Counted from the stretch's first letter, positions 11,699 through 22,576 are shown. The stretch: 64,000 nt of DNA from Gautieria morchelliformis (GCA_015179125.1 WHVA01000426.1:1-64000), one strand, 5' to 3'. Notes: generated from the sequence alone by a model not told the origin. Made by a program: numbers and translations.

Positions 11699-12438
11699 TG
11701 TTGAAAGTATTAAAGAATACAATATTAACATATTGTCTACAACAAACATAACACCATATCACAACCAACACACCGATAACCCCTCTCTCGGGACATATAC
11801 ATCACGACGCTAGCGCCCGAGACCGCCGGATCATCATATGCCCACTCAAATTGACCCGAACACATCCCCCGACTCCCCCGATATCACAGGGACACATATC
11901 ACGTGTTACCACGACTCACAACACCCAAAACGCTATCCAAGAACACCGAGCCCATCCCGAATCACGTGCTTTCCATCAGTCACGTGACCCAATCAAGGGA
12001 CGTGACGCATCGAGCCGACCCTGCCTATACCCAGATTATGCCCCCTATCCTTCACCAAACTTCCGTCCCCGCATCCTACTTTACACTCCATCTCCAAGCC
12101 CAACCTATACACCACACGTCGTCTCTCCTATCGTTACATGTGCGCCGCTCGCCCCATTCCATCATCCCTTCAGTATTACACCACCAATCCCTTGACCGCC
12201 AAGTGCCACCAGTAACTAATAAATACGTGACCCCATGTACAATAACATAGCAGTGAAATAGCACCTCGTTTCACCTCTCATTCTGTAGTAGAATTTCTAG
12301 TCGGCACTAAAGTCATAAGACACGTATACTTACTGTGCGCGCAGATATTCCTGTCTACTCTAAAATCTCACTCGATTTATCTCATAACCAAGAGATTAAA
12401 TCAATTATTCTCAATATCATTCCTAGTATAAAATCACA
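11699..12438 (+). repeat. Copia 5' LTR with E-box cluster
   Basis: The LTR starts TGTTGAAAGTATT and ends near AAATCACA. It has a TATA-like TAATAAATACG box (about 12214) and three CACGTG motifs within 90 bp (11900, 11963, 11981). The downstream half aligns with the LTR remnant at 2746-3010. The 3' boundary is approximate because no second LTR is present. Confidence 0.65.
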
Positions 12439-13867
12439 GATTAAGAGTCTCAGACTCTACTCACGATGGCACAGGCACCTACGACCACCCAATCACCACC
12501 AAAACACGACATACACAAATTCCGAGACATAAAACCAAAACTCAACAAGAACAACTGGATTTCATGGAAGAGGGAACTACTGGCAACGGCGAGGGACAGA
12601 GGGATATACAAAACGATCATCGGTACGGACATTTACCCTACCAACACTGACCCACGCATCACAGTTATCGCCGGAATCGACATGATCGGCAACACCCCAC
12701 TCACACAACTAAGACGAATGGGATGATAGGAACAACGTTGCGTATAGTCAAATCCTTCTATGTATATCACCAGAATTACAGATGGCCATCGACAAAACGG
12801 GATTATGCGCCGAGGCATGGAACATACTGATTAGGAAATCCGAATCAACCGATCCGAGCAAAATCAGTATTATTAGGACAAGGTACGAGAACTATCACAT
12901 GACAGAGGGACAATCGGTCTCGGAATATATTACTACTATGAAAGAATATAGGAATCAACTGGCAAAAATGGGCGACCCCATTGCCGACTCCACACACTGT
13001 GCCACTCTACTCAGGAACGTACCTGAATCATGGAGACCCATTGCACAAACCATACGCATGATCACTAGAGACCCAGACGAAATCGAAGAGAAACTGGAAG
13101 CCCATGAAGCTGACCTAGGAGCCGTCAAGGTATCAACACAAGCGGCCACAGCATTTGTGGCACAGACTCGACAACCCAGACGTTTCAACAACTCACCGAC
13201 TCGACCGACATTCAACAGTTACAACACACAACAGAATCGACCCCCGATCCAACAATCAGGAGGACACAACTTCTCCTGCAACAACTGCGGCAAACCAAAC
13301 CACTCAGCATCAAGATGTCACGCACCTGGAGGAGGGCTAGCGACACACGAACCATGGAAAAAATACAACAATGCACAAGGAGGGAACACAATGGGAGGAG
13401 GGAACTCACAGGGAGGGGGATACAACGGACCCAACAGATTTGAAAATAACAGACCGACACCACCTCAACAACACCAACCGAACGCCAACAACGTTTCAGC
13501 ACAATTCGCCAACGTACCGAAGAAAGACATCGTCATGATGGTGCACGAGGAGACGAAAGCAGACCCCGAGGCCAGTGATATAATCCTATCGACAGATTCC
13601 ATGGCATTATCAGCCATAAAGGACAATGTACACATCTGGCTAGTCAATTCCGGGGCCACCAGTCACCTATGCAGCAACATCGATTTATTCGACGAAATGC
13701 ATCCCACACCACCGATTTCCATCGAAACAGCCAGCGGAGACTCCTTCAGAGCCAATCAGAGGGGAACCATCAGAACAACACTACAAAGCGATGCTCACCT
13801 GCACCTACCACCCCTATCCCTCACACTGATCGACATCATATTCGTCGCGAACGCAGACATTGTTTGA
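11699..13867 (+). mobile_element. Copia element, 5' part (LTR, gag, protease), truncated
   Basis: The 5' LTR is followed by gag from 12466 (MAQAPTTTQSPPKHD..), a UBN2-type gag core (SVSEYITTMKEYRNQLAKMG), one CCHC knuckle (CNNCGKPNHSASRCH, about 13278-13322) and a retropepsin-like site (LVNSGATSHLC, near 13640-13670). The sequence stops at about 13867 against an oppositely oriented Copia fragment. RT and integrase are missing. Fossil with about two breaks. Confidence 0.85.
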
Positions 13868-14217
13868 TTAATGTAGACTAGTTGTTCATCCACAACCCTG
13901 AGGCAAATTTTCTTTCTAGCCTTCTTGTCCTTCTTTCTTCAATTGTCAATATGCTGCTGTTCAGCCACAGTGATGTTGCTGGCATCTGCCAGTCTTTGTT
14001 CCATCTCCCTGCCGATAGCCATGTCCCATAGATCCAGATCATCGAGTATCCACTCGAGCCACCAGCGCCATGCAGCGTAATTATCCCCATTTAAAGGATC
14101 GATCTTGTGCGTGTTGTTGCTACTCAACATTGTTGATAAATATTGAGTTGGTGGGGTATAGAGTGCTCTTGTGTGCAGTTAGGATAGGCTAGGTCTGTAG
14201 TAGTTTAGTTATGGCCA

Positions 14218-14229
14218 GGGCCCATAACC
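14218..14229 (-). promoter_or_regulatory. Primer-binding site, half-tRNA(iMet) type
   Basis: GGTTATGGGCCC is complementary to the anticodon arm of eukaryotic initiator tRNA-Met (GGGCCCAUAACC). Drosophila copia is known to prime from such an internally cleaved initiator tRNA. It lies immediately after the LTR, and the same 12-mer is found next to the LTR at 56723. Confidence 0.7.
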
Positions 14230-14579
14230 TGTAGAATGATGGAGATATAATAAAATGTTGTTATTATTTGATCTACTCGAGATCACCTGCTTTTATACTA
14301 AATATGAGGTTCAATATATTACTAATTGCTTCGAGCTGCTGTGCCGATGCCGTGCCGGTGCACCAGCATCCCGGAGTCGAGAGTGTTCTCGAACGTCCAG
14401 CTAAGTGCGTGCCGGTTCGCCCTTGGCTGACTCATCCTCCCGATTACTAACAGTGCGATGATTATGTTGAGTACTGTGTGGAGAAACATTGTCGTCAGCT
14501 CCGTTGAGTTCAACGTGGAGCTGCTGAGCCAGTAGTTCATCAGTGTTAGATCTATTGGCCAGGGTGTTTATCGTTGACA
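14230..14579 (-). repeat. Copia LTR, 350 bp
   Basis: In minus orientation it starts TGTCAACGATAAAC and ends CATTCTACA, directly followed by the primer-binding site GGTTATGGGCCC. A TATA-like run (TTTATTATATC) lies near its 3' end. Boundaries follow from TG..CA and from the adjoining primer site. Confidence 0.65.
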
Positions 14580-14709
14580 CTGTCTAATGAGAGGCCTCCA
14601 TTTTTGTTTTTCCACAGCGGTCAGCCTAGGTGTAGGCTAAGCCAATGACTCAGTTGTTTGTGACATGGAAGGTAAGGTCAGTTCGGACGTTGTTGTGTTC
14701 TAGTGGAGG

Positions 14710-15189
14710 TGTAAGGGCAACCCTGGCTAGTCGTTGAGATCACACTACCACACAACTGACAAGGGGAAATCCAAAGTATGTATAAATGAACAGAGTATAC
14801 AAGAGAGGGGATTCTCACCTGACAAGGGGAAATCCAAAGAGAAAAGTCTAAGGACCCCCAATGTCAGTGAGCCCGTATTATACTACGCTGCGCAGCCAGG
14901 GACAACGCTTGGCACCCGCCATCAACCCTGCATCCCCCTGACCCTTGATCGACCCTTGATGCCACCTATTATGCGAGTCGCTTGGTTTCCGACACTGTTC
15001 CGGGGCGGAAGTCGGAAATTGGAGTGGAACTGGCAAGGCGAACGGAACTGGTGGAAGTTCTCCCAGAAGCGGAATCGTTCCCGAAAGCGGATGCGGAGAT
15101 GGAATCGGAACCGGAAGCGGAGTCGGAAATGGAGTCGGAACTGGGTGTGGTGTCGGAACTGGAAATGGAAAACAGGGTGTCCCCTGACA
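14710..15189 (+). repeat. Solo LTR B (same family as LTR A)
   Basis: 480 bp from TGTAAGGGCAACCC to CCCCTGACA, flanked by the target duplication GGAGG (14705-14709 and 15190-15194). AAGGGGAAATCCAAAG occurs twice (14761 and 14824) around a TATAAAT box at 14781. The downstream half is made of GGAA-containing 6-mers such as TCGGAA and CCGGAA. A solo LTR with clean ends. Confidence 0.9.
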
Positions 15190-15226
15190 GGAGGGTCTAA
15201 CCTCTGCTTCTATAGGGGGGGGGGAC

Positions 15227-16533
15227 TAGTGTTCTGCAAAGCCCGGCTCGGCTCAAAAGCCCCGGCTTCAGCTCGGCTCATGCCAGCTCGGGCTCACAGA
15301 ATTCAGGGCCGGGCCCTGAGTGCCGGCTTGGGCTCGGCTCGGGCTTGGCCCGGCTTAAGCCGGGGCTCTTCAGTGGGAAATATCGACTGAAGGGATGCAA
15401 CGCCGAAGTGGAAATTCTATGTACTTTTAACTAGCTAGTCGTATTCTATATCAACTTCGCTCTCCCCCTCCACAAGCTCTGTATTGAGCCTGTGCCAAGA
15501 AGATCAGACTGAGCTACAATTCATTATGAAGGCTTACCTGGCGTGAGGCTTGCATGTGCCGGCGAAGTGTACTTACTTCGAATACATAAGTTATTTTTTG
15601 TCGGTCATTTTTCCTACAAATAATATAGTCCTCATTTGCCTGCCATGGAGGAGACCTGACTCACTGGCACAATTTGCAGTCAATAATTTTTTTACCTTCC
15701 TCAACGTGTAGATTATCGAAAAAATAACGTGTATCCAAAGTACGATCTTTGGACTTGATCTCCGTGTCAGGTAAGCCCTCTACCGCATCTAGATCCTTGA
15801 GCCAGCCATCAGGGCCAGCCGGAGCTCCCTGGACTATCTTATCTTGTATGGCTGAAGTCTCCGGTGTAGCCTTGCTTTGAGTACCTGAATCTTAGATCAA
15901 TAGATAGACAATATTCTATGCAAAGATATGACTCACCAGTAATGCCACCAGATTCCTTATTCATAACCATTTCAGTACTACTGAAATCAGTAGGCTTCGC
16001 AACGGTCCTTGCATTTGGCTCAATCACCAGGGCCGGCTCAACAATAGTCTTTTGTTTTTTATTTTATTTTTATGTTGGTCAGTAGTTTCTACCACCTTAG
16101 TCACGACCTTGGCATGCTTGCGTTGACCAAGAACATTGGCCACATTATGGGATCCTTCAGTGCGGCGCTTGGCTTTAGCGTTCGGCCCGAACGGGCACTC
16201 TTGATAGGGAGCAGCTGAACCTCGTCCTCATTGCTGGGGTCCTGGATACGGGGCAAGGGCATGGCAGTGAGCAGCAGACAGAATTTTTTTCAAACTCAAC
16301 CAATAGAGTACAGGAGATACTCAAATTAGCTACCTGAGTGCCGCTTGCCACCCGAACAGTGCATACCGTGTAAGCGCCCAAAAGCCGCGGCTTCAGGGCT
16401 CGGCTCGGGCTCTCAAAACTCAAGCCGGGCCCTAGATCCCGGCCTCAGGACGGCTTTGGCCCGGCTCGGCCCGGCTTTTGGGGGCCCGGCTCCGGCTTAG
16501 GCCGCGGCTGAAGCCGGGCTTTGCAGAACACTA
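15227..16533. mobile_element. hAT-like DNA transposon, 1.3 kb, non-autonomous
   Basis: Perfect 22-bp terminal inverted repeats begin TAGTGTTCTGCAAAGCCCGG at both ends. The element is flanked by an 8-bp target duplication GGGGGGAC (15219-15226 and 16534-16541), the hAT hallmark. About 130 bp inside each end is packed with CGGCTCGGC-type subterminal repeats, where hAT transposases bind. On the minus strand near 16140-16260 a frame reads PRIQDPSNEDEVQLLPIKSA, possibly the N-terminus of a lost transposase. No DDE or dimerisation domain is present, so the copy would depend on a transposase made elsewhere. Confidence 0.85.
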
Positions 16534-16541
16534 GGGGGGAC

Positions 16542-17129
16542 ATCAGTCATAAGAGAAGAGTCAAGGGCCGCACCCTCCGATCCCTCTAGGTCATACTGGT
16601 CATCATCACTTACTGGAGAAGTGGTGAGCTCGATATCATCTCCCAGGTCCGTCGAGGTTTCCTTGAGGTGGGGTTCATGAGGCGAATCAGAAATGGATTT
16701 CGGTGTGTACATCTCAGCTGAAGCGGGACACTCTCAGTATGCTTTACCAGAGCGTGTGGCCATTCTGTGGGTTTTCTTTGAGTTACGCGTAGTTGTAAAA
16801 AAAAAATTCAAGAAATCGGGTACTCAGCGGTTGATCAGGCCGTTGAGCTCGAAGTTGATTGGGAGTAGGTCAAAAAATGTAACGAAGTGTAAATCGGAGC
16901 TTTAAGTAGTCGATAGGACTGGCTTAAGAGAGTAGTTTAGGCACTTAAGAAGACCACTCGAGATCAACGTATATCGGGGGGATAGAAACTTAAGCTGAAT
17001 ATACATGAATGTGTGTGGTGCCTTTATACTAATTTCCTATTCTATTCATGTCATCGGTCAGTGCTTGCCGTGTTGATGTCTGAAAGGAATCGGGGTTAGT
17101 AATGTATCTGATACCGCTTCCTTTCATTT
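16542..17129. other. No gene recognised
   Basis: A 70-residue acidic frame on the minus strand (16712-16500) overlaps the end of the hAT-like element and resembles the disordered start of a larger protein. Nothing else is supported. Confidence 0.35.
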
Positions 17130-17329
17130 CCACGATCGACATGATCGACATGATCGACCGCCGCATCGCTCTAATTGTCAGAAGCTGTCGTTACAGGCAG
17201 AGAGGGGACAAGGAGCGCAGGCGGAAAACCAGAGTGTTCTTGTTTTCTACAAGACAAAGGATCTAATTATAATTAGAATAGTATCCATGTATTTAAGGCA
17301 GTGACTTGCGTCGCTGCAAACTATCGAAT

Positions 17330-17821
17330 CCACGACTACGTACCTGCTGAATATTTGGAAAACATAGAGGAATTGCTGGAGGATGATGTCAATACTGGGC
17401 AACTCGAGTCTAGCGTGCAAGCGGTTAGTAAGTACAATGTTGTGTTGCAGTACTGCCAATGACACAGTCAGTCACGTGATCTCCCTAATCTAGCGTCTGA
17501 GTTCGAAGAGAGAACTATACAGTCCTTCCTCTTCGAACTCAGTCCTGCGCGCAACACGTTGTGGGTTTATTTAGAGCAATGGTTGTTACTGACTGTGCTT
17601 GCACCTTTCAGACGAGGATCATGCTGACAATATGCTTGGTCAACCGTGTAAGTTCCGCGCCCACGATTCACCTTTTCTTCTCGCCGATCTTCGTTTGCTT
17701 GGTGGGCAAAGCGGGTGGATCAGATGCAGAGACAAGCTTGCACGAAGTCATTGAAGCTTGGAGCTGGCTGAGGATGACGGTGGTGGTGTTGGACCGTGTG
17801 GTGAATTGTAGGCGTGGGTAA
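17330..17821 (+). pseudogene. Host gene copy with acidic exon, copy 1
   Basis: Three short coding pieces lie in order. The first reads YVPAEYLENIEELLEDDVNT (17337 on), followed by a GTTAGTAAG-type donor. The second includes the DEDHADNML-type stretch after TTTCAG (about 17612). The third ends LHEVIEAWSWLRMTVVVLDR then a stop at 17819-17821. The same pieces occur inverted at 35250-35580, which supports their being coding. The product is small, acidic and of unknown function. Copy 1 has diverged and contains at least one break. Confidence 0.4.
17497..17542. other. Hairpin CTGAGTTCGAAGAG / CTCTTCGAACTCAG
   Basis: 14-bp perfect arms with an 18-nt spacer. A GTCACGTG motif lies 20 bases upstream. 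A closely related hairpin with the same upstream motif occurs at 63336-63382. Confidence 0.5.
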
Positions 17822-18012
17822 GAAGCTTGGTGCATCACTGAATCACATTGAATCGTGGGCACGTGCTCGATATTGCTTCTGGATCTACATTCCCGAGATA
17901 CAGAATCCAGGCACACTACTGTATCGAAGAACCAGGCACGCCATCAAAGAAGTAAGCGTCAATGAATGCCATCAAAGAACCAGGCACCCCCACAGAACCC
18001 AGGATACGTGCT

Positions 18013-19466
18013 ACCAGAGAGAACGATGGCACGACACAAACCACAGCACGAGCGCCCGCGTACCTCGCCCTGTGGCCAGACCACGCAAACACCTTCTGAG
18101 TATGCCCGGCCAATGCTCGACTCTTACCATGTTCGAGACGCCGCTAGCACACATACCGACGTCCCCATCCACTGCAGACCTAACGCGCATTGCACATAGC
18201 GTAGTGCACGCAAACGGGCTGAGTATATTGCTCCGCGCATGCGCCCGAGGCGCAGATCGAGGCTGAGGTCGGAGATGCTGCCACGCATGTCGACGCATCG
18301 GAGGTGTGGCGCCAGGTAAGGGAGAGTATCGCGAAAGCGTGAGGGTAAACGATGAGCTTGTGAGGACGGTGACTGCGCTTTTATTAGGTGTGGGAAGGCT
18401 TGTGAGAGAGGCGGTGCAAAGGCGTGGGACGGACTCGCCGGACCTTGGTGGGGGATGGGGTGGGGGCGGGGGGATTGGGAGATCGAGTTTGGATTGGGGA
18501 GACAGATCGACGAGGCAAGGAGGAGGAATGCGGTTGTCGATGGGGGCGGTAGCACCGAGGGGTCTGTGTATCGCGAGACCCGGCGGAGCTGGGAAGATAC
18601 AGAGGCATCGGCACGGCGGACGGCGGCGAGTGTGGAGCTGAATAGTCATAGTCGCCTTTCGACGTCTCAGCGCCTGACGCGGGACAGGGAGAGGGAGAGG
18701 GATGGAGGCCGGGGACTAACAAGGGAAGACGGCGAAGAAACAGGGCGCGAGAAGGAGGAACGTTCGTCACAGCTGGACCGCTTATCCATTCGACGAATGT
18801 TGACCCCGCGCGTTGTAAACGCTTCAGCCGCATCGCAAGATTCTCCGGACCCAATTATCCATCGCCCAGCTCAGCCTCACGCCCCTCCGTAGATCGTGAC
18901 CGTAGTCTCCGCGATCAGCACCGCAAACTACCCCCAGTCACCGTCCCCCCCCCCCCCTTCCCTCGCTCCCCTCCGAGTCCTTAGACAGCAGAGGCACCAC
19001 CCGCCGCCGCGGTCAATTCTCTAACACCTCTAACGCAACCGTAAGCGGGACATCCATCTTCCCTGCCGTGACCTCGTCTGGGGCCACAACCGCAGGGTCC
19101 GCACACATAGTCGGTGCGGCGGGGGAGGTTACGGCGTTTCAGTTAGTAAATTTGCAGGCGTCACCGGGGAGTGCACTAGTTGGGTTGCAAGATCAGCAGG
19201 AAAGGAATGAGCGGAAGCGGAGTCTGAGTATTACGGGTGATTCTGGTGATGGGGACACGGGGAGGTTGCCGAATATGCGGGGGTTGAGGAGTTCGATGAG
19301 GAATTCGCTTGATGGAGGGGCGGAGGAGGGGCGAGAGCATCTGCCGCCACCTGTGAATGGAGAGCGTCGGGAGAGGAGGAGCACAATAAGTGATTTGCAC
19401 TCGTAAGTGAGTCGCAGCAGCATATTCGCCGCCCAAACGTACGTTTAAGCTCATTCCCTCTTCAGC
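18013..19466 (+). pseudogene. Ser/Arg-rich host protein, copy 1 (middle and C-terminal part)
   Basis: The region 18013-18880 matches 38520-39355 and encodes the middle of a large, mostly disordered protein. It holds helical blocks such as EYRESVRVNDELVRTVTALL and RETRRSWEDTEASARRTAA, and a charged RDRERERDGGRG stretch. A second exon starts after an intron in the 18890-19060 interval and reads VTAFQLVNLQASPGS, then RKRSLSITGDSGDGD, to 19404. It ends at a GTAAGTGA donor and an acceptor TCTTCAG at 19466. The copy lacks the N-terminal part seen at 36.7 kb and shows about two frame breaks in the first exon. The family is unknown to me; the role is not inferred. Confidence 0.5.
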
Positions 19467-20078
19467 ATAGGCCGATTCGACCCTATCCACGTATGCCGCG
19501 CAGGCGCCCAATTATACCTCTTGTTCTTCCCGTTTGCCTTCCTTTGCGTATCCTTTGGACATCGTACATCGGATTATCATATCACGACCTTGAACCATCC
19601 AGCTATCAGATATGAAGCTGGGGACAGCGTAATACCCACCAGGCTAGATCGATGCGAGTATGCCTGGGATGTGAAAAGAATTTCTCTCGTTCTCTTTCCT
19701 TGGTGTCTTTTTTTCCTTTTTATTCTCTGAGCATCTTTCTGATCGTTCTTTGTCGCTCCACACGTAGGCTATAGTATGCGCTATGCACGAATAAATGTAT
19801 ACACGAGACCCTTCCCCATTCAGGCCGTCGAAACACGAGTCAGTGGATCAGTAATATTGGGTAGCCTGGATGTCAACGCTGCCGCGGGAGTAGGCCATTA
19901 TATTTTCTCCCGAAGTAAGCATATGATCTGATACCTATCTCGCCCTCCATCCACTACATGGCTGTCTGTGGGCGTCGAGAATTTCACCTTCGAGCTCGCT
20001 CCCAGCGGCTTAAAACCCAGTCAATTCTGTGAACATTGAGTTTATGCGTCATAGCACGGGTACTGACTACTTAATCAC
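19467..20078 (+). other. Possible last exon of the Ser/Arg-rich gene, then no gene
   Basis: After the acceptor at 19466 a frame continues in phase (IGRFDPIHVCRAGAQLYLL) and includes a hydrophobic run (LYLLFFPFAFLCVSF) of membrane-segment length. Whether this is real coding or chance cannot be decided. 19740-20078 holds nothing recognised. Confidence 0.3.
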
Positions 20079-20660
20079 CCGTCAAAAGCCACGGGGCCAT
20101 AAACCTCCACCTCGATGATCTCCCCGTCATCATCGGTCGCCACGTCTACGCCAAAGCACCATCGTTTCCCGTACTTGATGTTACCCCGTCAGGAACCTGC
20201 ATTTTATCGTCCTTAGGCTTCACCAGTGTCTGAACGAAAGCGAGTACATCAATCTGAGGCTCATTTCCGGTGCTAGAGCAGCCATGGCACCTTGATCTGT
20301 TATTCTCTTGCGAGAATAGGCAGAGCACCACCGTCGACAGTGAGTGGCTTTGATATAATGCGCCCATTCGTCGCAGAGCACTCCTGGAGCCGAATCGAGA
20401 CTGATGCTGACCTGCTCTGCGACGACGACAGTGACTTCGAGTCTCACCACGTAACGTTCCGGAAATTGGGATCAATGAAAGGCCCTCAAGGTTTTCTGGC
20501 GTCTCGCTCGAGCCAATAGCGGCCCTCCGGCTCAACGTACAGGGCGTTTCCATGGCTTCAAGTTACTGAGAGACGTTAGACATCATATGTTGAGTGGCCT
20601 GAGCGAAGAGAAAACGTATTACGATGGGGCGCAGGCCTTCAGGTGTCGGGCTTGGATCGG
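20079..20660 (-). pseudogene. Conserved host gene fragment, C-terminal part
   Basis: The minus strand ends with a coherent frame (NIKYGKRWCFGVDVATDDDG, then EIIEVEVYGPVAFDG and a stop at 20079). Upstream, 20440-20660 matches 40240-40443, so two copies of the same locus exist in the window. The acidic beta-strand-like end looks like real protein, but I recognise no family. Exon borders are not resolved. Confidence 0.35.
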
Positions 20661-20886
20661 AGGTCGTGCACTGACGTTTGCACTAGTGAGTCCAGCACAG
20701 CAGCGGAACACGAGTGGTAATAGGTTTATATCACTAGGAACGCACCAGAGACTCGCGCAAGAATAATTCTCCCATTATTCGCATGGCGTGTGAGTTGCTT
20801 ACACAACTGATCTGTCCACGGTCATGCGATGCCAAAATAAAACCATTAGATTCTCTAGAAAATAAATGAAAAAATTATGTTTAAAT

Positions 20887-21242
20887 TTAAAATATTAGAA
20901 GTTTAAAGCGCAACATGTATGTAAGTGCTTTATTTCCAGATATAAAATGAGGGAGGGAGCAACAAGGCAGAGATGCCCCACGTGCTTGTTCCAGCGGTGA
21001 GATCGAAGTAATCGAAAGTACCAGTGCGCTCACAGACATTTGCGGTGACAGTCTTTTCGCAAGTGCGACGGCCACCCTTTCCACCCTTTCCACGATGCGC
21101 ATGGCAACCAGAGATGATAGGTCTCGAATGCCGCAGCCAGTGTGCAAAAAGCAGTGCCGAGCAGAGACGTTGGCCACAAGCTGAAAGTCAGAAGGCAATG
21201 ACCTGGAGAAGAGCACAGCACAGTGCTATGGTGGAGAACATG
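20887..21242 (-). CDS. Possible small secreted protein gene, uncertain
   Basis: The minus strand starts MFSTIALCCALLQVIAF at 21242, a plausible signal peptide. The same frame then meets a TGA and continues with a Gly/Cys-rich segment (SGCHAHRGKGGKGGRRTCEK, then TVTANVCERTGTFDYFDL). The other two frames are also open over most of this stretch, so the true one cannot be fixed. It may be a broken or spliced gene for a small Cys-containing secreted protein. A small intron at the TGA would be only about 22 nt, which is too short to trust. Confidence 0.25.
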
Positions 21243-22445
21243 GTGCGCCGTAGCTACGGGACATGGCCGGTCCCGGTCCCGCAGCGATTTAAGGGTGGCT
21301 CAGCGCCGAAGAATGCTCTAGCACTGGTTACATAATTTTGGCACCGACCGCGCCGCCGACTCAACGGTCAGGGTCGTCGAGCGTAAAATGACGGATTGTC
21401 TGCACTTCCGTGACTTTGTGGATTCGACATTCATCTAATCCCATCCCCATCATTTTATAATGTCTGGTTTTCCTTCTATCCTTCCCAGGCTGGGCGTACA
21501 GAACACGGCACACAACTGCCGTTCTAGTAGGGTGATGTCCGGACATGAGGTTAGAGCTCAGTTTGTTTTATGTTACATGTTGGGCTCACGATGTATGTCA
21601 TCAACGTCAGGAGCACTGTCTGGTTGAGCCACGGCAAAATCAAGGCCGCTACAGCCCACCGTGCCGGTACTACACTCATGGAGTCACTTACTGTGATGGT
21701 ATGGCCTCTATTGTAGTTTGGGGCAGTGTTCCGATGTCTGATATGTAACATGCCGAAGGATCAAGTTTCTCTGCCAATCGAGGCAAATCATCTTCAACTC
21801 TCGATGTCTAGAGGTACTGTGTCTTCAGGATGGGGAACACCATTTGATCCTATGACGAGTTAACAACTCAGTCGTGCCGGGCGGCTTGGGTAATTTTTAT
21901 GGACTCCTGGATTCTAGGTATTGTAGTGAATCGCCTTTAGTCAGGGTGATTGAAACGGCGACTCCCCAACAGATCATCATACCTAACCGCCTTGCCGCAG
22001 ACGCACTCGATAGCAGTCTTTCTTTAAGCTTCTTGATCATCACTAGCGTATGGATTTTAGGCTGTGATAGCGGTGCGTGGAGTTATTTTTGAGCATGCCA
22101 TCCCGTTCCCTGACTATCGTCAGCCTCGAAGGTCAACGCTTTGTCACCCAGGGTAACTACTCGTGGCGGTGGCTTTAATCCCTGTCTGAGTTCCGTCCCC
22201 TTCTGCCACTCATGCTATAAGGTTCTTTCGATGGACGGTTCATCTTTAACATCCAGATATCTTAGTTTACGGTATACGATCACCCTATGGCATCTCAGCA
22301 GAGCGTGGATATCCAGGCTATGTCAGATAGGTGAGCAGGTCGGGCCATTCAGTGGTTTAGAGTCTTAACAATCTAGAAGTCTGGTTCTCGCCTATGTGGA
22401 CCTTGCTACCTTTGATGTGTAAGGAATAATCATGGACCGTTAACG
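21243..22445. other. No gene recognised
   Basis: 1.2 kb with short frames only. The first exon of the DUF6533-type gene should lie in its right part, upstream of 22446, but I cannot identify it. Confidence 0.35.
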
Positions 22446-22553
22446 TATCCCTGATCCAAGTAGCGCTGCTCGCCTATGATACTCTCTTGACCCTCCCATT
22501 CGAGATTACCTATATCTGGCACAGAAGAGTCAGATTAGGAACTGTTCTTTATC
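22446..22553 (+). pseudogene. DUF6533-type membrane protein gene, 5' piece of a split exon
   Basis: The plus strand reads VSLIQVALLAYDTLLTLPFE, then ITYIWHRRVRLGTVLY. This is the first membrane segment and the Y-D-x-L-L-T-L-x-x-E-x-x-Y-I-W signature of the Agaricomycete DUF6533 family. The exon is cut at 22553 by the poly(A) end of LINE L1, and its continuation starts at 29037 after the duplicated target. Function of the family is unknown; it is a multi-pass membrane protein. Confidence 0.7.
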
Positions 22554-22576
22554 TTTTTTTTTTTTTTTTTTTTTTT
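22554..22576 (-). other. Poly(A) tail of L1
   Basis: 23 consecutive T on the plus strand, abutting the target duplication, as left by target-primed reverse transcription. Confidence 0.85.

Larger units (their letters stand above)
13878..14579 (-). mobile_element. Copia element, 5' end only (LTR, primer site, gag start)
   Basis: On the minus strand an LTR (14579-14230), a primer-binding site (14229-14218) and a gag N-terminus from 14130 (LNGDNYAAWRWWLEWILDDL, the usual Copia gag start) lie in the right order and spacing. The element ends at about 13878 against another Copia fragment of opposite orientation. Fossil, heavily truncated. Confidence 0.75.
17130..18010 (+). repeat. Segmental duplication, inverted partner of 35060-35830
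   Basis: From the CGATCGACATGATCGA block (17141) to the short repeat CAAAGAACCAGGCAC (about 17980) this segment matches the reverse complement of 35060-35830 with roughly nine bases in ten alike. The outer junction at 18010 switches to an unrelated host gene. Both arms carry the acidic gene above. Confidence 0.7.

Noticed and set aside
10456-15189. A 4.7-kb DNA transposon with about 490-bp terminal inverted repeats
   Set aside because: Each arm has its own distinct 5-bp target duplication and LTR structure, so they are two solo LTRs.
18384-18854. Long minus-strand Pro/Ser/Arg frames over the Ser/Arg-rich gene copies
   Set aside because: The plus strand has the helical blocks, matching splice sites and conservation between copies; the minus frames follow from GC-rich codon bias.
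20887-21243. Intact small secreted Cys-rich protein
   Set aside because: The signal-peptide frame has an in-frame TGA and the only intron that would remove it is about 22 nt, too short to believe.
22554-22576. T run as a transcription terminator
   Set aside because: It is the poly(A) tail of the minus-strand LINE, bounded by the target duplication.
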